Below, piece by piece: positions 58,113 to 63,563 of a stretch of DNA of 63,563 nucleotides. This DNA is from a virus. Made by a program: the position numbers and the translations under genes. The notes under the pieces were generated by a model, which had not been told where the DNA came from, made no database searches, and worked only from the letters and a program-made list of their open reading frames with translations. The stretch covers positions 1 through 63,563 of IMG/VR virus record IMGVR_UViG_3300031240_000005. One strand, 5' to 3'. The stretch's first letter is position 1, and every line of letters starts with the position of its first letter.

Positions 58113-59278
58113 TCTGTCTCCTCCGATTCTAGCTCTTTTAGCCACTCGTCTTCTTGTACAGCGGGTCCGATCTTGACAAGCAGTTGTTCTACTAGATCGG
58201 GCCGATTCAAACAATGTCCGCGCATTCGGCAGTTTGGGCACTTTACCGGCCACCGAACCCCGCCAGTTTTCGGCCAGAAGTTCTTCTCATAAGCGTCCTT
58301 GATCTGGATCATCTTATGCCCGATTTGGTTTCCCGCGTCGGGCAAGTCTTCTTCTGGGATCGTCGCTTGTACCCACTGTAACCGGCATTTCGTGACGTTT
58401 TGTCGAAGTATAACACGGATTCGTCCGTCAGCCAGATAGGCAGCGGAAACTTCGGCTTTCTTTTCTGTCGATCCTTTTCCTTTAATCTCCGCAAGTTCTG
58501 CGTCCATTAACTGGACAATCGCCGTATCCCCCGCCACGATCTTGTCTTCTTCCGTCGGATCGGAAACGCCGTGCTCTATAAACCGTACCACCTCTAAGAC
58601 CCGCCCCGCCTTCCAGTCTCCTTGGTCTTCCAGCAGAGTAACCGAATCTCCCTTCTTCATTGACGGCGAGGCTTTCACGAAGCATAAGAACCCGACCTCG
58701 CGTATGCCCGAAGCCCATGCATAATCTTTGAGCTGGGGATCGAGCGACATCATGCCCGGAGTTGAGTCCATCGGATTTTTCTGGGTCTTAACATCCACGA
58801 TGATTCTTCGCCCATCTTCCAGCGTGGACAGGATGTCGATAAAGCTGGTGAATTCTAGTTCTGCCAGATCGGTTCCGGGCCATAGAGGCTTCGCGTAGTT
58901 AAGCTGAAATTTGGGGTTGCGGATCGGCAAGTCAGGCAGACATATCTCGTAAAGGCGTAGAAAATCAGCGCCCATTCTATAAGCCCAAGCCCAGTCTTTC
59001 TCCTGCGAAGTGTAGACCAGCGGAATCTCTTTCCACTTCAGCCAAATGCGTTTGAACTCGTCGATCCCGTCTCCTGGTTTCAGATTGTTGGCGTGATAAA
59101 ACTGGACGGCGTCTTCGACAGCCTTACCAAACTCGAAGGAGCACTTCTTGTCCTTGTCCTTGTAGCCGTCGATGCGGCTGAGTTTAAAGAGACGCGGACA
59201 TGAGTCAAAGTCTGAGATCGCGGAGTAACTAAGGTGACGAATCTCGCGCCCACTAGCACTACGATAAAGTAGAGTCAT
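58109..59278 (-). CDS. PD-(D/E)XK nuclease, Cas4/RecB-like (389 aa)
   Basis: Start at ATG 59278 (ATGA with the gene before). YSAISDFDSCPRLFKLSRID is the N-terminal motif with first Cys; ELEFTSFIDIL and IIVDVKTQKNPMD supply D-x(n)-(D/E)xK; LKDYAWAS gives the Q/L-Y motif. C-terminal CPNCRMRGHCLN completes a Cys cluster like the Fe-S site of AddB/Cas4. It is probably a recombination or DNA-end exonuclease. A palindrome copy encodes VQLMD. Confidence 0.85.
   Translation of the reverse strand: MTLLYRSASGREIRHLSYSAISDFDSCPRLFKLSRIDGYKDKDKKCSFEFGKAVEDAVQFYHANNLKPGDGIDEFKRIWLKWKEIPLVYTSQEKDWAWAYRMGADFLRLYEICLPDLPIRNPKFQLNYAKPLWPGTDLAELEFTSFIDILSTLEDGRRIIVDVKTQKNPMDSTPGMMSLDPQLKDYAWASGIREVGFLCFVKASPSMKKGDSVTLLEDQGDWKAGRVLEVVRFIEHGVSDPTEEDKIVAGDTAIVQLMDAELAEIKGKGSTEKKAEVSAAYLADGRIRVILRQNVTKCRLQWVQATIPEEDLPDAGNQIGHKMIQIKDAYEKNFWPKTGGVRWPVKCPNCRMRGHCLNRPDLVEQLLVKIGPAVQEDEWLKELESEETE
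58502..58516 (-). repeat. Dispersed palindrome copy 28
   Basis: GTCCATTAACTGGAC inside the nuclease gene. Confidence 0.85.
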
Positions 59279-59625
59279 TTCTTCTTCCATTCTTGAAACT
59301 GATAAGAGGTCATAGGTCGGCTTCGGACGACTTGATTTTTGTCCTCGTCACCCTTTTCCAAAGATACAAAAGAATGGTCACCTTTTTCGGGATCATGGAA
59401 AACGCGGACGCTTGGCTTGTACCAACTCTGAGCACTCATTGGCGGTCCATATTTATCGTAACGTCTCCAAGTCCAATCTGGTTGGTCATATTTTTGGTGG
59501 TGAACGAACTCAAATAGCACCATATTACAGATCGCGCAGGACACCTCGAATAGGACGTAACCCTGTCCTACGTCGGTATACTGGTGATGGTAATCTCGGT
59601 ATTCGTGCGTTCCGTAGTCGCTCAT
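59275..59625 (-). CDS. Hypothetical 116-aa protein
   Basis: His/Tyr-rich N-terminus (HEYRDYHHQYTDVGQGYVLF) and one CAIC pair. No family recognised. Overlaps the nuclease start. Confidence 0.55.
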   Translation of the reverse strand: MSDYGTHEYRDYHHQYTDVGQGYVLFEVSCAICNMVLFEFVHHQKYDQPDWTWRRYDKYGPPMSAQSWYKPSVRVFHDPEKGDHSFVSLEKGDEDKNQVVRSRPMTSYQFQEWKKK

Positions 59626-59873
59626 TCTATCTCACTCATCAACCCCACAGCAACCGGCTGGAAGGGATGCCCAAAGGTAAGCTGCTGGACGAAGATATCC
59701 TCACCCGCCATGATCTTAACTCGCTCTTGGTCGGTAAAGGTCCAGCGACTAGTTATTCTTCCCTCAAGTCCCGGTTCGATTATCACGGGGAGCGGGGTGT
59801 ACTGCGGTTGATCTTTAGCTAGGACGACTTCATACTGCTGAAGTTCCGGGAATATCGGTGATGTTGGTTTCAT
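59622..59873 (-). CDS. Hypothetical 83-aa protein
   Basis: Beta-rich (TPLPVIIEPGLEGRITSRWT, EDIFVQQLTFGHPFQPVAVG). No family recognised. Overlaps the helicase C-half by 44 bases. Confidence 0.5.
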   Translation of the reverse strand: MKPTSPIFPELQQYEVVLAKDQPQYTPLPVIIEPGLEGRITSRWTFTDQERVKIMAGEDIFVQQLTFGHPFQPVAVGLMSEIE

Positions 59874-60669
59874 GTTTTAGTCCTTTCAAGTAGACACTGG
59901 GTTGTCCGGCGTATGTGATTGTGAGTTGCCGTTCTGCTCTTGAACACCCAACAAAGAACGTATTAATCTCACCTTGTAAATCTTCAGCCTTGGCATGAGG
60001 GAACAGACCCTCCTGACAGCCAATTAGGTACACCGTATGGTATTCCATCCCTTTTGCCGCATGACACGTGGCTAGTGCAACCCCAACCTTCTTCTTTGAA
60101 GCGGCAGTAACTCTTCGAGTGAAGTCGAGAAATTCTTTCACCGACCTGTACCTCTCGGCCATCTTAACCAACGTCGCTAGGTTAGCCACAGGATCGTTGT
60201 CGATTGCTTCGAATTCGCTGTAGTGATCCCCGACCTTGAGCGCCCCGAGAACCTGTCTCAGGGCGTCTGCTGCGGGCAAATCTCGGTATCGGCTGAGACT
60301 GTGAACGAACTGTGTAAAATGTTGCAGGGCCTCCAGATTTTTCGGATCGACCAATGACCGAGGCTCCTTAGTCATTAGTGTCCAGTACGATACTTGGTCG
60401 TCGGCGACTTTCAGTTCCTTAAATCTCGCAACTAACTTGGTTCGTGGAAGGAACTTAGTCGGGTGGAAGTCGCTGTGTAACATTCCCGAGATCAGGTAGT
60501 TAGCTGGGAATTGACAAGCACCAAGATAGGCCAAGACGGCTTTGATCTCAGGCTGGGCGAAAAACCCGCTCCGGTTAACGTAGTGGAACGGTATCTCAGC
60601 CGAGGACAGAGCGGTCTCGAAGGGCATAAGTGCTCGGTTCGTTCTCGCTAAGATTGCGGTCGTGTCCAT
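59830..60669 (-). CDS. UvrD/PcrA-like helicase, C-terminal half (motifs IVa-VI)
   Basis: Start ATG 60669 lies within a palindrome copy, eight bases after AGGAG, and shares TAATG with the preceding stop. 279 aa: AILARTNRALMPFETALSSA (motif IVa), FHYVNRSGFFAQPEIKAVLA, VGVALATCHAAKGMEYHTVY (motif V) and INTFFVGCSRAERQLTITYA (motif VI). This is the 2A/2B part of a superfamily 1A helicase. The N-half is a separate gene 550 bases upstream, so the active enzyme must be a two-piece complex. Confidence 0.88.
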   Translation of the reverse strand: MDTTAILARTNRALMPFETALSSAEIPFHYVNRSGFFAQPEIKAVLAYLGACQFPANYLISGMLHSDFHPTKFLPRTKLVARFKELKVADDQVSYWTLMTKEPRSLVDPKNLEALQHFTQFVHSLSRYRDLPAADALRQVLGALKVGDHYSEFEAIDNDPVANLATLVKMAERYRSVKEFLDFTRRVTAASKKKVGVALATCHAAKGMEYHTVYLIGCQEGLFPHAKAEDLQGEINTFFVGCSRAERQLTITYAGQPSVYLKGLKHETNITDIPGTSAV

Positions 60670-60678
60670 TAACTGGAC
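60664..60678 (-). repeat. Dispersed palindrome copy 29
   Basis: GTCCATTAACTGGAC; supplies the stop of the 152-aa gene and the ATG of the helicase C-half (TAATG). Confidence 0.85.
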
Positions 60679-61127
60679 TCCTGATAGAAAATAACTGGGC
60701 GGGTTTGTGTGGCCATAACGTCTTCTACGAGCTTGTTTGTTATCGCCATCTGCCGTTCCATGTGACCTTCCAGACACTCCCCGAATACCCACAGCAAGTC
60801 CCTAAGTTCCTGCTGGTCCGTGGGTAGTTCATAGTCGATTGCGTGTGCAAACGCCTCGGCACTTTTCCTGATCGGCTGGGGATCGAACCGAAGCATCACC
60901 CCATCCTCCTTCGGCTCAGATTTCTTCGGCATCAGTTCTTTCAATTTGTCGTAGAGAACCTGAGACCTCTTTATACCAAGCCACTCGCTGACATCGCGCA
61001 GGAGGGTCGCTCCGATTCCTTCATACCGAAGCGTGTAAGAGTGGTTTGGGTCACCGTCTTCAAAATCAGCGCCTACCTCGTCCGGACGGAGTTCGTGGTC
61101 ATATTCGTACAGAGTCACGGTTTTCAC
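60669..61127 (-). CDS. 152-aa protein inserted between helicase halves
   Basis: GTG start overlapping the TGA of the membrane peptide. Helical C-terminal half (KSAEAFAHAIDYELPTDQQE, LEGHMERQMAITNKLVEDVM). No nuclease motif, and no family recognised; it might hold the helicase pieces together or be cargo. Confidence 0.65.
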   Translation of the reverse strand: MKTVTLYEYDHELRPDEVGADFEDGDPNHSYTLRYEGIGATLLRDVSEWLGIKRSQVLYDKLKELMPKKSEPKEDGVMLRFDPQPIRKSAEAFAHAIDYELPTDQQELRDLLWVFGECLEGHMERQMAITNKLVEDVMATQTRPVIFYQESS

Positions 61128-61225
61128 GCCCACCCACTCCCATCATCGTCAGTGTTATCAAACCAAGCCCAGATTAGCAGCCCCACGAACAGAACTGCTC
61201 CGATAGTAAACAATAGACCGTCCAT
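61124..61225 (-). CDS. 33-aa membrane peptide inserted between helicase halves
   Basis: ATG lies in a degenerate palindrome and overlaps the helicase N-half stop (TAATG). MDGLLFTIGAVLFVGLLIWA is one membrane helix with an acidic tail. Small size and context resemble phage membrane peptides of unknown use. Confidence 0.6.
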   Translation of the reverse strand: MDGLLFTIGAVLFVGLLIWAWFDNTDDDGSGWA

Positions 61226-61232
61226 TAGGGAC
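61220..61232 (-). repeat. Degenerate palindrome copy 30
   Basis: GTCCATTAGGGAC, 13 bases, with two bases missing from the middle of the consensus. Supplies the stop of the helicase N-half and the ATG of the membrane peptide. Confidence 0.6.
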
Positions 61233-62241
61233 CCCCAGATTTTATAGATTTTATCACAAATTCCGCTTCCTCGGCTGAAGATTTGAAGCCATAAATTTTG
61301 GGGACCAGGCCGTGGGAATTCGGCGTGTGAAATTTCGCTGCTAGGTCTTGAGTAGCCGCGTGAGGCCGAATGAAGTCAATAATTTCCGGCGTCGAGCGAT
61401 AGTTGCAACTCAAGAAAAGTGTTTGGACTTCGGGGAACATCTCGGACATATTAGCGAATAGCGAACTGTCCCCGCCCCTGAAAGAGTACAAACCCTGCGA
61501 AACGTCCCCGACGGCTAGAAGCGATTTTCCAGAGATCAGTTTAACTAGGTCCCATTCGATTTTTGCCATGTCCTGGGCCTCATCGATCTGTAAATAGTCA
61601 TAGGCCCAACGCCCCCTAACCTCGGGTTTCCTGTCAAGGATGTCCACCATTTCCAAGATAAGAGAGTCAAAGTCCAGAACACCGTTTTCAACCAGCTTTT
61701 TCTGATACCCCTTGTAGGCGAGAGCAAGTTTAATTTCAGAAGGTCTAGCTGACAATTCAGCAGCCTTGATAGCCTCTGCTGGTCGGATACGACGCCGCTT
61801 TTGGAGAGAGGAGAATTCCCGTAGTTTTCGGGGGTCCACTTCCATTCGTCGAGCGGCTTCTCCTGAGAGGCGATTAGCCACGACCTCGTCCGCGAGGGGG
61901 AATTCTGCGAGTTCAAAGGAAAACTCTGATCTTTCTGCGGTTGCGAAAGCTAACGAAAGGCTATGAAAGGTTCTCGCCCCCGCTGTTCGTGTGAATTCAA
62001 TTTTACCTACTTTGTCTTCAACCCGTTTCTGTAGGTTTTTTGAGGCTATTTGTGTGAAACTAAGACTTAAGATGGAATCCGGAGAGACTCCGTCCGAGAC
62101 TAGACGGGCATAGCGTTCTACTAAGGTGAAACTTTTTCCCGAACCAGGTCCGGCATACACAGCCGCAAACCTTTCTTGAAAATTGATGACGGCTTGTTGC
62201 TCCTCGTTCGGGGCCTGTTTCTTTTCTTTCTTAGAAATCAC
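61225..62241 (-). CDS. UvrD/PcrA-like helicase, N-terminal half (motifs Q-IV)
   Basis: GTG start at 62241 overlapping the end of the GIY-YIG gene. 338 aa: Q motif NEEQQAVI, Walker A AGPGSGKS (Lys36), motif Ia LSFTQIASKNLQKR, motif II YLQIDEAQDM, motif III LLAVGDVSQGLYSFRGG, motif IV LSCNYRSTPEII. It stops at SIKSGGP, just where a full-length enzyme would continue into motif IVa. Together with the C-half all expected motifs are present. Confidence 0.9.
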   Translation of the reverse strand: MISKKEKKQAPNEEQQAVINFQERFAAVYAGPGSGKSFTLVERYARLVSDGVSPDSILSLSFTQIASKNLQKRVEDKVGKIEFTRTAGARTFHSLSLAFATAERSEFSFELAEFPLADEVVANRLSGEAARRMEVDPRKLREFSSLQKRRRIRPAEAIKAAELSARPSEIKLALAYKGYQKKLVENGVLDFDSLILEMVDILDRKPEVRGRWAYDYLQIDEAQDMAKIEWDLVKLISGKSLLAVGDVSQGLYSFRGGDSSLFANMSEMFPEVQTLFLSCNYRSTPEIIDFIRPHAATQDLAAKFHTPNSHGLVPKIYGFKSSAEEAEFVIKSIKSGGP

Positions 62242-63124
62242 GAGGATTCCCCAGAATTTGTCGGTCGAGACCAAGCATATCAAATCGATTAGAAATGGTG
62301 GTCGGGTTGACTCCGAAACGCTTTCCTATTTCCTTAAAGGTATACCCGTTCATGTACAGGCAAACAGCTTCCGTCTCGTTAAACTTCATTCTTGGTCTAG
62401 CGATAGACCTACGGGAAATCCCCATATTTTCTAGCCTTTTGAGTACAGCACTCGGACAAGTTTGCAACTTTTTGGCGATCATTACCGTAGATTGACCCGA
62501 CTCGTACAAACTTCGTATGTCCTCATCCTTTAAATCTTCTCGGAAAGGACAGACTGCCGGTCTCATTTTTATACCCATTTTACCGAGTCTCTTCCAGATA
62601 GTACCCGTACTTGCCGAGAATTTCTTGGCTAGGTCGCTTATGGATGTTCCGTTCTGGTATAGACCGGCGAGTTCTTCGTTATCCAAATCCCTTCTCTTTG
62701 GAACAAAGCACCCGGTTCCCCCGTCTCCTCCATCAGTCATGTTATATCCAACATTCTGGTCTCTTAGATTCAAAGATTTTATGGTCTCTACCTCCTTGAG
62801 ATCGGCTTCTTCCTTGGTTAACCCAGCAAACAAAGTTTCCATTTTAAATGCTTCGGGGCCGTACCGCTGGATCGCTCGGCTCAAGTGCCAAGGAGCCCCG
62901 TTATAAGCGTCTCCTTTGTGTTTCCACCAACGCTCCAGCAAGGTCTGGCGTGTCTGTCCTACATACCTTTTCCCATCTATTGTGTTTGTTATCAGATAAA
63001 CACGGTAAGGAAATTCTGAGGTCTCGATCTCATCAGAGGCAAGTATCTGCGCCCGAGGAATTTTTCTATTCCATCGACCGCGACCATCAATTTTCTGCGT
63101 CTCTGTTTCCATCAAAAAGGCACC
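62231..63124 (-). CDS. GIY-YIG homing endonuclease with three HTH repeats
   Basis: 297 aa; start chosen at ATG 63124 (alternative 63112). YRVYLITNTIDGKRYVGQTR is the GIY-YIG core, with RWWKH and EVETIKSLN as conserved R and E. Residues about 155-290 hold three tandem HTH units, each of the form LYxNGxxxxxIAKKFxxxxxTIxKRLxxxGI. They give a long DNA-binding surface. It abuts the split helicase gene, and may have caused or followed the split. Confidence 0.88.
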   Translation of the reverse strand, partial: GAFLMETETQKIDGRGRWNRKIPRAQILASDEIETSEFPYRVYLITNTIDGKRYVGQTRQTLLERWWKHKGDAYNGAPWHLSRAIQRYGPEAFKMETLFAGLTKEEADLKEVETIKSLNLRDQNVGYNMTDGGDGGTGCFVPKRRDLDNEELAGLYQNGTSISDLAKKFSASTGTIWKRLGKMGIKMRPAVCPFREDLKDEDIRSLYESGQSTVMIAKKLQTCPSAVLKRLENMGISRRSIARPRMKFNETEAVCLYMNGYTFKEIGKRFGVNPTTISNRFDMLGLDRQILGNPRDF

Positions 63125-63161
63125 CATTGGTTGTAACACTCTTTTTTGCAGCGCAGACCCA

Positions 63162-63407
63162 TCACCCCTCCAAAACAAACTCGAACGGCACCACATATCC
63201 GTTGTTGTCAAACATTTCAATGAAGTATAGCACGGAATCCGGCGTTTCGACCGAATGATGCTTGTGGTTTTCGTCCCACGTGATGTGGTCCGGGCTAACC
63301 CAGGGTTTGAGCAGCCCCGCGTCCTTCATCGCCAAAGAAATTGGATCAGAGCTACAAGAGCCTCTGACCCCAGATCGAATGTGCTTTTCGGTTACGTGGA
63401 TTTTCAT
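63162..63407 (-). CDS. Hypothetical 81-aa protein
   Basis: Small mixed alpha/beta sequence (SPDHITWDENHKHHSVETPD, LYFIEMFDNNGYVVPFEFVL). No family recognised. It lies between the SSB gene and the endonuclease. Confidence 0.55.
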   Translation of the reverse strand: MKIHVTEKHIRSGVRGSCSSDPISLAMKDAGLLKPWVSPDHITWDENHKHHSVETPDSVLYFIEMFDNNGYVVPFEFVLEG

Positions 63408-63413
63408 AGGGCC

Positions 63414-63563
63414 TCAGAAAGGTTCGTCTCCAAACGGATCGTCAGACGCTGGTGCGGCTGCTCTCGGGGCTGGGGTGGTTTGTTGACGGGTTGCTGGGGC
63501 GTTGGTACGGGTACCTTCGGACTTGGAACCGCTGTCGAGGAAGGTGAGGTCTCGGGCCACGAC
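63414..63563 (-). CDS. ssb: Single-stranded DNA-binding protein, C-terminal part
   Basis: The frame enters from the right edge. VVARDLTFLDSGS is the last beta-strand of an SSB OB fold, then a Pro/Ala/Thr-rich linker and an acidic tip DDPFGDEPF, like the DDDIPF tail that binds partner proteins. The N-terminal part is outside the window. It heads the leftward replication set. Confidence 0.8.
   Translation of the reverse strand, partial: VVARDLTFLDSGSKSEGTRTNAPATRQQTTPAPRAAAPASDDPFGDEPF

Noticed and set aside
60669-61225. The helicase gap as an intron or intein
   Set aside because: There is no group I or II core on the minus strand. Both flanks have clean stop and start codons with a ribosome site, and no intein splicing motifs occur.
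1638-61232. The palindrome read as an RNA hairpin or as a -35 promoter element
   Set aside because: The stem would be only four pairs, and copies occur in both orientations relative to genes. Its TGGACA edge is followed by a fair -10 at 25,293 but not at most other copies.
1-63563. tRNA genes and CRISPR arrays
   Set aside because: No cloverleaf with a GTTCRANNC T-loop in a noncoding gap was seen. The dispersed repeats are too short and far apart to be a CRISPR array.

Overview
The window is a piece of a tailed-phage genome, probably a podovirus-like phage of an acidobacterial (Terriglobia-like) host. The phage assignment rests on a scaffold-like gene followed by an N4-gp56-type major capsid protein, tail adaptor and tail proteins, T7-like internal virion proteins and a 1508-residue polyvalent virion protein. 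It also rests on a replication block with SSB, a UvrD-type helicase, a PD-(D/E)XK nuclease, a DnaD-like initiator, a T7 gp4-like primase-helicase, a sliding clamp and a sigma factor. The host guess is weaker. It comes from the style of the signal peptides (endings such as AHAQ and FSQA) and from chitobiase-type C-terminal domains and long Ser/Thr/Gly-rich exported proteins, which are common in that phylum.

Layout. Roughly 1-38,530 is read rightward: head genes and a glycosyltransferase; a capsid gene split by four small group I introns; a run of very small Lys-rich or zinc-ribbon proteins; a tail adaptor; five exported fibre-like proteins; a second adaptor; a large tail protein; and internal virion proteins ending at a terminator near 38,560. 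From 38,590 to the end the genes are read leftward and are tightly packed, mostly with ATGA, GTGA or TAATG overlaps: nucleotide metabolism, lysis-like and exported proteins, sigma factor, clamp, primase-helicase, a five-gene envelope ABC-transporter module with its own promoter, a replication initiator carrying iterons, nuclease, split helicase and SSB. Eight homing-type or orphan endonucleases (GIY-YIG, HNH, endonuclease VII fold) and one DNA cytosine methyltransferase are scattered through both arms. Four of these nine (the endonuclease VII at 24,484, the HNH at 31,102 and the methyltransferase on the opposite strand, and the GIY-YIG at 4,952 in the same strand) interrupt the rightward arm.

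Most notable points. (1) The capsid gene can be rebuilt as five exons (338 codons) around four ORF-less group I introns of about 159-312 nt. (2) A 15-bp imperfect palindrome, GTCCRNTTAATGGAC, occurs about 30 times, is absent from a foreign-looking 5.6-kb block, and often lies at gene edges, where it can supply the ATG or the stop codon. (3) The UvrD-like helicase is split between motifs IV and IVa by two small genes, and both junctions fall in copies of this palindrome. (4) A phage-borne ABC transporter has a substrate-binding protein that is membrane-anchored at one end and carries an OmpA peptidoglycan-binding domain at the other; it is co-transcribed with two coiled-coil proteins behind a consensus promoter and a perfect 17-bp palindrome. 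(5) Three 15-bp iterons lie inside the replication-initiator gene. No tRNA gene, CRISPR array, integrase or terminase was seen.
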